Positions 42,049 through 50,693 of a stretch of DNA of 64,000 nt are shown here, one piece after another. The first letter of the stretch is position 1; every line of letters starts with the position of its first letter. Location: contig JACKAZ010000006.1 of the NCBI GenBank assembly GCA_020634795.1, forward strand, positions 1 through 64,000, in the 5' to 3' direction. The translations under genes were made by a program, and so were the position numbers. Source of the stretch: Ardenticatenales bacterium. Its GTDB lineage: Bacteria; Chloroflexota; Anaerolineae; Ardenticatenales; Ardenticatenaceae. The notes beneath the pieces were generated by a model that saw only the letters and a program-made list of their open reading frames with translations, ran no database searches and was not told the origin of the DNA.

Positions 42049-43905
42049 CTACCACTTTATACTCTCTATTGCGGAGATGGGCAAATCGAACGACCAACTT
42101 GAGAGCCATTGCGCGAGATGCGCTTGACGATAAAGGGGTATCCACTCCTTCTGTGCCAAATGCCATCTCCACGCCCCCCGATCAACCCACCCCGCCTGAG
42201 CCAGCCAAGACGCTTCATCCCATTGCAGCGCGCGCGCCTGATCCGCCGCGCTGACGCTATCCTGAGAGAAATGGGTGAAGTCGGCCTTGCGACGCCGATC
42301 AAGGAGTTCTTGGGGCAAATCTTGCGCGAATGCACGCTTGAACAGGACGCGGTTGCGGCCATGGCGAATCCGAAGGGCCATTGGCATCGCCATAATCAGC
42401 GCCACGAGCCGTCGATCATAGAAGGGCATGCGCAGTTCCAGCCCGTGGATGGCCGCAATTTCGGCCCGTTGCTGGAAAGGCTGCAGATGGTGGGCGTCCA
42501 TCAGATTGAGGTAGATCGCTTGCTGTCGTGGATGGGCCGCGTCTGGCATCGTGGGCCGCGGCTGACGCAGCGCTTCGACCCATGCGGTGGGCAACTTCGG
42601 ACGATGACCCCGTCGCAGTCGCACCCAGGGCAGTCGCAGCCAAGCGGGCGCTTCGGCGTGGAGCCACGTCCCCAGCAGATGGCGTGCACGGAAATGGGCC
42701 AGCTCCTCGATACGTTCCCGCCACGGAAAGGCACGCCACGCATCGATCAGGGCATAATCTTCGCTGCCGGTGATCAGATCCCCCCCGGCGCCACTCACCT
42801 TGATGCGGGCTCCCTGTTGGTGCGCGGCGTCGAAGAGCGGCTTGAACATCCACGCGCTCGGAAAGAGGGACGGTGTGCTCATCTGTCCCTGCCACCGTTC
42901 GACATCGGGCCATGTCCAAGCGTGGGGCAGGTCGATCCACTGGCAATCGAAGTGTGACAATCGTGCCGCAGCCGCATTGCGATAGTGACTTTCGTCGGTA
43001 TCGGGAAAGTCGCGCATGCGCAGCGAATAGGCATGGACCTCGTTCAGGGGCAGACGTCCCTCGTCATGCATCATCCGATGGGCCACCAAGTTGATCGACG
43101 AGGAATCGAGGCCACCGCTCAGCGAGGTGGCGACGGGGGTGGCCGTGCGGAAGGCCGCGTAGATCGCGGCCTCGAACGCCTCGCGCATCGCGTCGTCCCA
43201 TTCCGCGTCGCGCCATGGGGGGGGCGTAGACAGCGGCGGTTCCCAGAAACGGGTCGCTCGGTTGCGTCCCGACTGTAGCTCGATCTGCTGCACCGTGGCG
43301 GGGGCCACTTGGACGATGTCGCGCAGTGCGGTCGCTTCGGGCGGGCGCCAACTGTGGAGGATGAAGGAGGCCAGCCAATTTTCATCAAAGGCATGGCTGC
43401 CGGTGAGTGCCGCGACCGCACGCAACGAACTGGCGACGACCAAACGGTCGGGGAGCAGTTGGTAGTAAAGAAAGCGCAGCCCCAGCGCGGAGCGCACCAA
43501 GCTTACGCGCTGTTCGGCAGCCTGCCACCACAGATAGGCGTAGTCCCCCACGATGTGACGGGGGGCCTCGTCGCCCCAGCGCTCGTGCGCCGCCACCAGC
43601 AATGCCCCATCGGTCACGGGCAACCCATCGCGGGGGGCCACGTTGAGCGCGGTCAACAGCTCGGCGCGGTTGTCAATGCGGGCATCGGCGAAGAGCAAGG
43701 ATCCATCATGGCCCGCCATGGGCCAGAATTCGTGGGGGGCTTCGGGGGTGCTATGCAGCGCAAAATGGGCCACAACGCCATTGCCGTGGCACCACAGGCT
43801 CTGGCCATGGGGGCCACGGCTCGCCACGTGGGGCAGCGCTGCGGCCACATCGTCCGCCGTGGCCGTGCGCCCATCGCGGAAGAAGAGCGCAACAAAGGCA
43901 CTCAT
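42049..43905 (-). CDS. Asparagine-synthetase-like lasso macrolactam synthetase
   Basis: 618 aa. It has a class II glutaminase-like N-domain (SRGPHGQSLWCHGNGVVAHF; LLFADARIDNRAELL) fused to an ATP-pyrophosphatase domain (SLSGGLDSSSINLVAHRMM near 262; KVSGAGGDLITGSEDYAL). The N-terminus is MSAFVALFF, so the Cys2 needed for glutamine hydrolysis is absent, as in lasso C proteins, which adenylate an Asp/Glu side chain for ring closure. It lies upstream of a lasso-type precursor in the same direction. A plain amide-transfer enzyme using ammonia cannot be excluded, but the neighbour makes the lasso role more likely. Confidence 0.85.
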   Translation of the reverse strand: MSAFVALFFRDGRTATADDVAAALPHVASRGPHGQSLWCHGNGVVAHFALHSTPEAPHEFWPMAGHDGSLLFADARIDNRAELLTALNVAPRDGLPVTDGALLVAAHERWGDEAPRHIVGDYAYLWWQAAEQRVSLVRSALGLRFLYYQLLPDRLVVASSLRAVAALTGSHAFDENWLASFILHSWRPPEATALRDIVQVAPATVQQIELQSGRNRATRFWEPPLSTPPPWRDAEWDDAMREAFEAAIYAAFRTATPVATSLSGGLDSSSINLVAHRMMHDEGRLPLNEVHAYSLRMRDFPDTDESHYRNAAAARLSHFDCQWIDLPHAWTWPDVERWQGQMSTPSLFPSAWMFKPLFDAAHQQGARIKVSGAGGDLITGSEDYALIDAWRAFPWRERIEELAHFRARHLLGTWLHAEAPAWLRLPWVRLRRGHRPKLPTAWVEALRQPRPTMPDAAHPRQQAIYLNLMDAHHLQPFQQRAEIAAIHGLELRMPFYDRRLVALIMAMPMALRIRHGRNRVLFKRAFAQDLPQELLDRRRKADFTHFSQDSVSAADQARALQWDEASWLAQAGWVDRGAWRWHLAQKEWIPLYRQAHLAQWLSSWSFDLPISAIESIKW

Positions 43906-43942
43906 GAGGAGAGTCGCATCGCTTCGGTGCTACGAGCGAGCG

Positions 43943-44440
43943 TCAGATTTGCACGCGGTCGGCGGTCGCATTGTCGGGCTGCGGCCGACTGCGCTTCGGC
44001 GTAAAGAGCAGCCAGATCGCGGCCAGCAGCACCAGCAGCACGCTGACCGTCGTCCAGTTGATCTGCGAAAGGGTGCGGTTGATGCCCGCCGGACTGTCAA
44101 AGGTGACGGTGTCCGGCATCCGGGTCAAATTGCCGGTATCTTCCAACTCTTCCAACTGGTAGTAATAAGTAACGCCCGGCTCGATGGTCGAGTCCTCGTA
44201 ACTGTAGCTCGCGCCCGTGAACTGATCGCCCGAACTAGGAATCAGCGTTTCGTTGATCTTCTGATAGTCGCCGTCGGCGGAGGTGGCGCGGTAGATATCG
44301 AAGCCGACCGTACCGACTTCGCTCTCGGTCGACCATTCGATGATCGCCTGAACCGGTTGGGTCAAATAGCCCAAAACGTAGAGCGCAATGGCCACAAGCC
44401 CCAACAGCAGTGACAGGATGATTCGGAGGCGGTCTGACAT
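43943..44440 (-). CDS. Bitopic Fn3-like membrane protein
   Basis: 165 aa from ATG 44440. An N-terminal hydrophobic segment (IILSLLLGLVAIALYVLGYL), a beta-sandwich domain (AIIEWSTESEVGTVGFDIYR, GVTYYYQLEELEDTG) and a second hydrophobic segment (VSVLLVLLAAIWLLF), then a basic tail. The domain reads like the Fn3-like ones at 35-37 kb (WSTESE-x-GFDIYR versus WGTASE-x-GFYLWR). It precedes the lasso-type synthetase by 37 bp in the same direction, so it may belong to the transcript. No function is assignable. Confidence 0.75.
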   Translation of the reverse strand: MSDRLRIILSLLLGLVAIALYVLGYLTQPVQAIIEWSTESEVGTVGFDIYRATSADGDYQKINETLIPSSGDQFTGASYSYEDSTIEPGVTYYYQLEELEDTGNLTRMPDTVTFDSPAGINRTLSQINWTTVSVLLVLLAAIWLLFTPKRSRPQPDNATADRVQI

Positions 44441-44517
44441 GCTACAATTCTCCCAGATACTTATGAGGAAGCGGGGCATCGTGCTGACCGCTCCTGGCTA
44501 CTCTTTCACGTTCAGTT

Positions 44518-44547
44518 ATATTATTATGAAGAGGTCGGGATTGTAAA
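44518..44547 (-). promoter_or_regulatory. Possible promoter of the Fn3-like/synthetase genes
   Basis: On the minus strand TTTACA (44547-44542) and TAATAT (44523-44518) are separated by 18 bp, about 78 bp before ATG 44440. Confidence 0.45.
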
Positions 44548-44678
44548 TCAACTCATGGCAGGCATCAAACGGGAAGCATGGGCTGTGGGGACATAAGCGA
44601 CGCGATACGAATCATCCCACGGGGGCCGCTTTCCTGCCCCAAAGCACTCACAAGCCCGCCCGAAGATAAGGAGGGGTC

Positions 44679-45368
44679 GTGGCTGCCCACATTCTGATCG
44701 TCGATGATGACAAATCCAATCTCAAATTGAACCGCTTCTTGTTGGAAGAAGAAGGGTTCGAAGTCAGCCATGCCCACAATGGCAGCGAAGCGCTGACACT
44801 GCTGGGGGCGCATCTGGTCGATCTGGTGGTGCTGGATGTGATGATGCCCGTGATGGATGGCTACGAGACGCTCCGCCGCCTACGCGCCCTCTATGATACG
44901 CCGGTCCTCTTCCTCTCTGCAAAATCGACCACCCGCGACAAGATCGACGGTTTGGGGTTGGGGGCCGACGATTATCTGGCGAAGCCGTACGAACCCGGCG
45001 AGTTGCTGGCCCGTATCCGGGCTATTCTGCGCCGCACCAGCTACTTTCACCAGCCGGAGATGGAGAGCAAGCTCCAAGTCAACAGCCTGACTCTGAATAC
45101 GGTGACCAACGAATTCACCGATGCCTCGGGCCGCAGCCACCTGCTCACCCCCATCGAATGTCGTCTGCTTTACAAGCTGATGAGCCATCCGTCCCGCACC
45201 CTCACCCACGAGCAGTTGATCCACAGCATTTGGGATTGGACGCACGAGGGCTACACCAATCAGCTCGCCGTTTACGTGCGGCGGCTGCGCATGAAGATCG
45301 AGCCGGATCCCTCCACCCCTCGTTACGTGCTGACGGATCGGGGTCATGGCTATCGTTTCGAGCCTTAG
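44679..45368 (+). CDS. OmpR/PhoB-type response regulator
   Basis: 229 aa from GTG 44679, with an AAGGAGGGG ribosome binding site. The receiver domain (ILIVDDDKSNLKLNRFLLEE) has the phospho-Asp in VVLDVMMPVMDG (near 52) and the Lys in YLAKPYEPGELLARI. The C-terminal winged helix (LTPIECRLLYKLMSHPSRTL, NQLAVYVRRLRMKIEPDP, YVLTDRGHGYRFEP) is complete. It is followed 11 bp later by its probable cognate kinase. It diverges from the lasso-like cluster, so it could regulate it. Confidence 0.93.
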   Translation: MAAHILIVDDDKSNLKLNRFLLEEEGFEVSHAHNGSEALTLLGAHLVDLVVLDVMMPVMDGYETLRRLRALYDTPVLFLSAKSTTRDKIDGLGLGADDYLAKPYEPGELLARIRAILRRTSYFHQPEMESKLQVNSLTLNTVTNEFTDASGRSHLLTPIECRLLYKLMSHPSRTLTHEQLIHSIWDWTHEGYTNQLAVYVRRLRMKIEPDPSTPRYVLTDRGHGYRFEP

Positions 45369-45379
45369 GGAGCGCCACG

Positions 45380-47530
45380 GTGACTTCCGAACGTCTGCTG
45401 GCGCCAGAGAGCGCGTCGCCTGAGGAGGCGGGGTACAGCCCTCACGCCCCGACCGGACTGCGCGCTCTGATTCTGCTCTACAGCCTTGTACAATGGATAC
45501 GCGACCCGCGGGCCGATTATGCCCTGCTGCTCTGGCTGCTCCTCTTTGTGCTGACCCTGCTCTTGGCACAGCCCGACCGCCGTCGTAGCACGCCGTGGTT
45601 GGCGGCGGCGAGCGACGGCGTCGCGCTCTGGCTAATCGCCATGCTGGCCCCCCTGAGCAGCGCGGCGGTAGCGTTGCCCCTGCTACTGATGTTCCGCGCC
45701 TTCGTGCTTCCCGCCCCAAGGGCACGTCTGCTGCCGATCGCGCTCGTCGCCTTCTATCTGCTGGCCGTAAGCCAACAGCATGGCTTATCACTCTGGCGTC
45801 AGTTGGACAGTTGGTTGGCGCTGATTCTGTTGTTGGCGGCGGCCCTCGTGATCGCCACGTTGGCAACAGCGCTACAGGAAGAGCGAAGTCAACTGCGCCA
45901 GCGTGCGATGGAGCGGTTGCGCGAACGTAATGCGTTCGAAAGCCGCCACCGCGCCGCCAGCGAAACGGCCACCTCACTCGCAGCCCAGCTCGCCGATATG
46001 CACACCTTGTCCGAGGTGGTACGGGCTGTGAATGGGGCGACCAGACCGAGCGAGGTCGTGACGCTGATCGAGGCGCAGATCGCCCAAGAGTTCGAAGGCA
46101 GCCGCACGAGCGTCTTGCTCTACGCCGACGGCGCGTTCACGCTGCTCAACGGCAGAGCGGCGGGCCATGACGATGCGATGCTGGCGTTGGCACGGCGACA
46201 GCGGCAACGGGAAGCGCCGCTGCTGATGCAGCGCGGCACAGTCGCAGCGATGGTCGTGCCGCTGATGGTCGACGATCGGCAAAGTGGAACGCTGATCGCT
46301 TGGCGCGAGCGGGAAATGCCCTTCACCAAGGCGGAATTACAACGTCTGGAAAGCTTCGTGGCGCAAGCGGCGCTTGCGGTGCACAATTCCCGTCTCTTGG
46401 CTACCAGCGAGCAAGCGTGGCAGGAGAGCGAAGCGCAGCGTGCCCTGTTGATGGCCGTGCTGACCCGTCTGGAAGATGGGGTGCTGGTGACCACGTTGGA
46501 TGGCAGAGTCCTGCTTACCAATCCTGTCGCCAGCCGATTCCTGACGCTGAAGGAACAGAGCGACAATGGTGACGATCAATTCGCCCACCATGTCAACCAC
46601 ATGGGGCAGATGCTGCGTGCGGGTCAGTATGGGGCTGCGGTGACGGATGATCTTCGGCTGACGACGGGCGCTCAAAGCAGCTACTTTCAGCTCGTGTCGA
46701 TGCTCCTCCACCATCCCGACCAACGGCCACGGGGCGTGGTCACCGTGATCCACGATATGACCGACGAATGGCGGGTGGAGGAGCTGAAGCGCAACTTCGT
46801 CAGCAACGTCTCCCACGAACTACGCAACCCGCTCAACATCATCAAGAATTCGGTCGAGCATCTCCTTAAAAAGAGCAGTTCGCTCGGCCCCCTTACCGAC
46901 GATCAGCGCGAGTTCTTGGAGATGACCCAAGCCGAAGGGCGCAAATTGGAGCAGTTGGTGACCGATCTGCTGGAGTTCCAGCAACAAGATATGTTGCGCA
47001 ACGCGCTGGTTGTGGCGCCCTTGAATATGAGTTCGCTCCTACACGCCCAACGGTTGGCCTTTCGCTACCAAGCGATCACTCAGAAGATTCGCTTCGACCA
47101 TCAAATCGAAGCCGAGCTACAGATGCAGGGCGATGTGCGCCGCCTCGAGCAGGTCTTACGTAATCTGCTGGTCAATGCCTTTAAGTTCACGCCGGATGGG
47201 GGGCGGATTGCGCTGCACGGCGAACGTCGTGGCGATGGCCAGATTCACATCACCGTGGCCGATAGCGGCATCGGCATTCCCGCCTCCCAACATGAACGCA
47301 TTTTCGAGCGCTTCTACCAAGTCGAAACCGCGCTACATCGCAGCCACGACGGTATCGGCGTCGGATTGGCACTCAGCAAACAGATCGTCAGCCAGCACGG
47401 CGGACGGATCTGGGTAGAGGACAATCATCCTGCCGGTAGCGCTTTTCACATTTTGCTCCCCCCCGCGCCGCCCAATCACTCGCTCCCCGACGAGCTAACC
47501 CCCTCGCGCAGAAGTGCACAATCGCAGTAA
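45380..47530 (+). CDS. Membrane sensor histidine kinase (GAF-PAS-HisKA-HATPase)
   Basis: 716 aa from GTG 45380. About five or six hydrophobic segments in the first 170 residues are followed by a coiled coil (ERSQLRQRAMERLRERNAFE), a GAF-like domain (SEVVTLIEAQIAQEF; VVPLMVDDRQSGTLIAW), a PAS-like domain (VLTRLEDGVLVTTLDGRVLL) and the transmitter: H-box NVSHELRNPLNIIKN (His near 478), N-box LLVNAFKFTPDGG, and G boxes ADSGIGIPASQ and DGIGVGLALSKQIV. The response regulator ends 11 bp upstream. The stimulus is unknown. Confidence 0.93.
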   Translation: MTSERLLAPESASPEEAGYSPHAPTGLRALILLYSLVQWIRDPRADYALLLWLLLFVLTLLLAQPDRRRSTPWLAAASDGVALWLIAMLAPLSSAAVALPLLLMFRAFVLPAPRARLLPIALVAFYLLAVSQQHGLSLWRQLDSWLALILLLAAALVIATLATALQEERSQLRQRAMERLRERNAFESRHRAASETATSLAAQLADMHTLSEVVRAVNGATRPSEVVTLIEAQIAQEFEGSRTSVLLYADGAFTLLNGRAAGHDDAMLALARRQRQREAPLLMQRGTVAAMVVPLMVDDRQSGTLIAWREREMPFTKAELQRLESFVAQAALAVHNSRLLATSEQAWQESEAQRALLMAVLTRLEDGVLVTTLDGRVLLTNPVASRFLTLKEQSDNGDDQFAHHVNHMGQMLRAGQYGAAVTDDLRLTTGAQSSYFQLVSMLLHHPDQRPRGVVTVIHDMTDEWRVEELKRNFVSNVSHELRNPLNIIKNSVEHLLKKSSSLGPLTDDQREFLEMTQAEGRKLEQLVTDLLEFQQQDMLRNALVVAPLNMSSLLHAQRLAFRYQAITQKIRFDHQIEAELQMQGDVRRLEQVLRNLLVNAFKFTPDGGRIALHGERRGDGQIHITVADSGIGIPASQHERIFERFYQVETALHRSHDGIGVGLALSKQIVSQHGGRIWVEDNHPAGSAFHILLPPAPPNHSLPDELTPSRRSAQSQ

Positions 47531-47779
47531 AAAGCTACGCATCCGACGTTTATCTTTCGCGTTCCTTACAGTTTTGTAAGGCCGTACAACGCCCTACTCG
47601 TCCGCCAAAAGCACTGCCCTCCTCTGACCTCGCCCTGTAAGATGAATAAACTGTCATCTTTTGACCGCCGCCTCGCAAGGTGCGGGTCATTTAGATACGT
47701 TATCCTTTTGAAGAATAGAGATTGCTTATTGGTTGTAGACAGAGTCAGCGGATTAATTTGAAACGAGGAGGAGTTACCC
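47531..47779. other. Intergenic region with small hairpins
   Basis: 249 bp. A CCTTACA-GTTT-TGTAAGG hairpin (47564-47581) and an AAGATGA/TCATCTT hairpin (about 47639-47660) are present. Neither has a convincing T-tract, and no gene is seen. Confidence 0.4.
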
Positions 47780-48229
47780 ATGGCCATCTATGTCCATCAG
47801 ATGAGTCCCGCCGACCGTAGGAAGTTAGAAAAGTGGATCGAATCCGGCGAAGAGCCACTGCGCCATCGGGCGCGTGTCGTGCTCCTCTCCCACGAAGGCT
47901 ATCGTGTGCCGGAGATCGCCCGTCGCGTCGAGGCCCACCCCACGAATCTGCGAAAGTGGATTCATCGTTACAACGAAAAAGGGGCCGAAGGGTTGATCTC
48001 GCCGCGCAGTGGAGGCGCTCCCGTGCGCATCTCTAAGGGGCAGAAGTCGCAGATCATACGCCTTGCGACGCAGAGTCCGCGCGAGTTGGGGCTACCGTTC
48101 AGCCAGTGGACCTTGCACAAGTTGGCCGAGGCGGCCAGCGAAACGGGGATTGTCAAGGAGATCAGCCACGAATACGTGCGGCAGATCTTGTTGGCGGCCG
48201 ACGTCGATTATCGGCAGAGCGCGGCGTAG
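47780..48229 (+). CDS. Stand-alone IS630-type helix-turn-helix protein
   Basis: 149 aa with a GAGGAGG ribosome binding site. The sequence matches only the DNA-binding half of IS630-family transposases: LRHRARVVLLSHEGYRVPEI, ARRVEAHPTNLRKWIHRYNE, GLISPRSGGAP, then a second helix-turn-helix (GLPFSQWTLHKLAEAA, ISHEYVRQILLAADV). No DDE catalytic domain follows in any frame, and no terminal inverted repeats are visible. It is probably a domesticated DNA-binding protein, or less likely a remnant of an insertion sequence. Confidence 0.75.
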   Translation: MAIYVHQMSPADRRKLEKWIESGEEPLRHRARVVLLSHEGYRVPEIARRVEAHPTNLRKWIHRYNEKGAEGLISPRSGGAPVRISKGQKSQIIRLATQSPRELGLPFSQWTLHKLAEAASETGIVKEISHEYVRQILLAADVDYRQSAA

Positions 48230-48329
48230 CGACGAGTTGCAAGGGCAAGGGGCCTTGTTGTCCTCACGGCACGAGTTGTGAATCGCGGCGCGGTGACAAC
48301 CGAATCCACCAAGGCCTGACCCGCAGCCC

Positions 48330-49313
48330 TTAGACGACGTGGCGCTGGTGCCAGAGGAAGGGCGCCACGAAGCCTGCCAGCGCCGCCCCCGCTTGGTCGG
48401 GCATCGCTTCGAACCATGCTTCGGCGTGGCGATGCAGCGCATCCCGCCGCTGGTCCGCGTGATCCGAAGTTTGCCACAGGGCGTGGTGCAGCGCATGCCA
48501 GCGCCAGCCCCAACGTTGGTCAAGGAAGGCGGCAAAGAGCGAAACGCGGCTGAGCGGCGTAGTGCGCTGCACCACGCTGTGCACCATGCGATGTAAAACT
48601 GGCTCGGCCTTCAGACCGCTGCTTTCCACGGTGAAATGGGGCCATTGGCGCAGCCCCGCCACAAAACCCATCACGAACTGATCGCCCAGCGGAAATTGGT
48701 CGCCCCCTAGCCCTGCCAACCGTGTCGAAAGTTCCTCGACCTGCGCCATGCGCCCCTCCGCCAACGCTCCCAACAGCGGCGTCAGCAGGCGCGACGCCCG
48801 CCAGCGCAGCAACCGGTTCGCCGCCGACAGATCGGTGCGATCGGGCAAGGGCACATCGTCGAAGTGCTCCCGTTGCAACAGTTCGCCGATCATCGATGAA
48901 AGCGTGCCATCGGGCGAGCGAGCAAGCAGCCAGTCGCTCAACAAGGCCAAACCGCGACCCAGCGCTTCCCGCCCTTCGGCGGGCGGTTGCCACGACAGGT
49001 GGCTGTCCCAGGGCGCACTGCGGGGCAGATGGATGATGATCTCGTCGCCGACCCAGACCGTTTGGCCCACACGCCACGCATAGAGATCGTGAGGCAGCCG
49101 CCGCATCCGCTCGATCAAATCGGGGGGTAACCACAGCCCGTAAGGGCCGAGCGACGGCTGATCGGATACCAGATGGAGCGGCTGCCCCTCTTGGTTGATC
49201 AGCAGGGGGAGTTGGCCGGGCTGAAGATAGAGACGGCCCAGCCATGGGCCGCTGAGCTGCGCCGCAGCCAACGTTTCCCACCCCAACGCTGCCACATGGG
49301 AAGCCACCAACAT
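48330..49313 (-). CDS. DUF2877/AllH-like protein
   Basis: 327 aa from ATG 49313, which overlaps the RNase D stop (TGATG). The central segment RLAGLGGDQFPLGDQFVMGF-VAG resembles the DUF2877 signature (GLG-x-G-LTPSGDD-x-LAG) but with several substitutions. DUF2877 includes AllH, associated with carbamoyl transfer in allantoin or oxamate metabolism. The rest is poorly conserved. Coupling with rnd may be incidental. The family call is tentative. Confidence 0.5.
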   Translation of the reverse strand: MLVASHVAALGWETLAAAQLSGPWLGRLYLQPGQLPLLINQEGQPLHLVSDQPSLGPYGLWLPPDLIERMRRLPHDLYAWRVGQTVWVGDEIIIHLPRSAPWDSHLSWQPPAEGREALGRGLALLSDWLLARSPDGTLSSMIGELLQREHFDDVPLPDRTDLSAANRLLRWRASRLLTPLLGALAEGRMAQVEELSTRLAGLGGDQFPLGDQFVMGFVAGLRQWPHFTVESSGLKAEPVLHRMVHSVVQRTTPLSRVSLFAAFLDQRWGWRWHALHHALWQTSDHADQRRDALHRHAEAWFEAMPDQAGAALAGFVAPFLWHQRHVV

Positions 49314-50482
49314 CAGCCGCCTCCCTCGTCCAACAGTTGGATCTGCCCGCGCTCCGGCTCCCACACCAACGCGGCCCGTCCTTCCAACAACGCCACCAGA
49401 TCGTTGCCGACCAGCCTTGCACGCCAGCCTTGCATCAGCGGCAGGCGGCGACGCTGGGCGGGCGTTGCCTGCACCAGCTCGTTCAACTCGTTGGTCGTTG
49501 CCAGATAGCTGGCCGCAATTCCCGTGTCGTCACTACGCGCTTTCAACCACGATTGCATCAACGAGACCAGCGCCTTCTCGCCGCTGGACAGCCCACGGCT
49601 GCGTGGCAACGACGGCCACTGTTCGCGCGGTAGCTGCTGACCGCGCACCAACGCGGCCAGCAGCGCCTCTCCGTTGCGGCGGATTTCACGCGGATGAAGG
49701 CCGCGAATGTCGTGCAAAGCGCTCACTGAATCGGGCGGGCGGTGGACCAGATCGATCAGCACCTCGTCGCGAACCACGAAAGAGGTGGCGCGATTACTGC
49801 GCATCGCTTCCCGTTCCCGCCAATCGGCCAACGCTTGTAGCAGCGCCAAGCGCCGTCCCTTCAGGCGATGCATGCCCTTGACCCGCTGCCATGCGTCCTG
49901 CGGCGGTGTGCGCTGGTAAGTCTCGCTTTGGGCCATGCTTTCCCATTCGTCGTCGAGCCATGCCAGCCGGCCCTGCGTGCTCAGTTGGCGCGTCAAACTG
50001 TCATGGATCGGCAGGAGGTAGCGCACATCGTTGAGCGCATAGTCGAGCTGGCTCTGCGAGAGCGGACGGCGGGACCAGTCGGTGCGGGTCTGTGATTTTT
50101 GCAGCGTGACCCCTGTCACCTCTTCCACCAGCCGCGCATAGCCGACCTGCGCCCCCATGCCGACCAGCGCCGCCGCGACCTGCGTGTCGAAAATGGGGGT
50201 GGGGACCTGACCCAGCAAGTTGTAGAAAATTTCTAGGTCCTGCTGGCCCGAATGAAAGACCTTGAGCGTTTCCGGCGCCGACAAAATCTCGTCGAAGGGG
50301 GCCAGTTGCCCCACCGACGGGTAGTCGATGATCGCTTCGATTTGCGGCGTGGCGACCTGAATGATCTCAAGTTGCGGATAGTAGCTGCGTTCCCGCATGA
50401 ACTCGGTGTCGATGGCCAAGCGCGCGCTACCGCGCAGTTGTGCCACAAGGTCGGTCAGTTGGTCGACGGTTTGGATGTACAT
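49313..50482 (-). CDS. rnd: Ribonuclease D
   Basis: 389 aa from ATG 50482; the upstream in-frame extension is repeat sequence. The DEDDy 3'-5' exonuclease core has RLAIDTEFMRERSYYPQLEI (Asp and Glu), DLEIFYNLLG (Asp) and LDYALNDVRYLLPIHD (Tyr and Asp). Two HRDC-like regions follow (RRLALLQALADWREREAMRS and a C-terminal one). It trims the 3' ends of tRNA and other small RNAs. It is translationally coupled to the DUF2877-like gene. Confidence 0.92.
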   Translation of the reverse strand: MYIQTVDQLTDLVAQLRGSARLAIDTEFMRERSYYPQLEIIQVATPQIEAIIDYPSVGQLAPFDEILSAPETLKVFHSGQQDLEIFYNLLGQVPTPIFDTQVAAALVGMGAQVGYARLVEEVTGVTLQKSQTRTDWSRRPLSQSQLDYALNDVRYLLPIHDSLTRQLSTQGRLAWLDDEWESMAQSETYQRTPPQDAWQRVKGMHRLKGRRLALLQALADWREREAMRSNRATSFVVRDEVLIDLVHRPPDSVSALHDIRGLHPREIRRNGEALLAALVRGQQLPREQWPSLPRSRGLSSGEKALVSLMQSWLKARSDDTGIAASYLATTNELNELVQATPAQRRRLPLMQGWRARLVGNDLVALLEGRAALVWEPERGQIQLLDEGGG

Positions 50483-50693
50483 AGCCGGTGGGAGTTTGGG
50501 GAGTTTGGGAGTTTGATGAGTTTGATGAGTCGGGAGGGGCGGAAAATTTTCCGCCCTTACTGAGTTTGGAGCGGAGCCGTCCATGCAGTAGTGCGAAGAA
50601 CTCGCGTTGCCTGCTCTGCGTTGTCGTTCGTTTTGCGTTACGCTGGCCTGCGAGTAGTGTACTGACAGATGGAGTAAAGGGGAATTGATTCGG
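50483..50693. repeat. Intergenic GAGTTTGAT-type repeats upstream of rnd
   Basis: The tract at about 50490-50530 holds GGGAGTTTGGG and GAGTTTGATGAGTTTGATG units of the same type as at 15853 and 20323, followed by GGCGGAAAATTTTCCGCC, a perfect palindrome (about 50539-50556). Confidence 0.65.
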
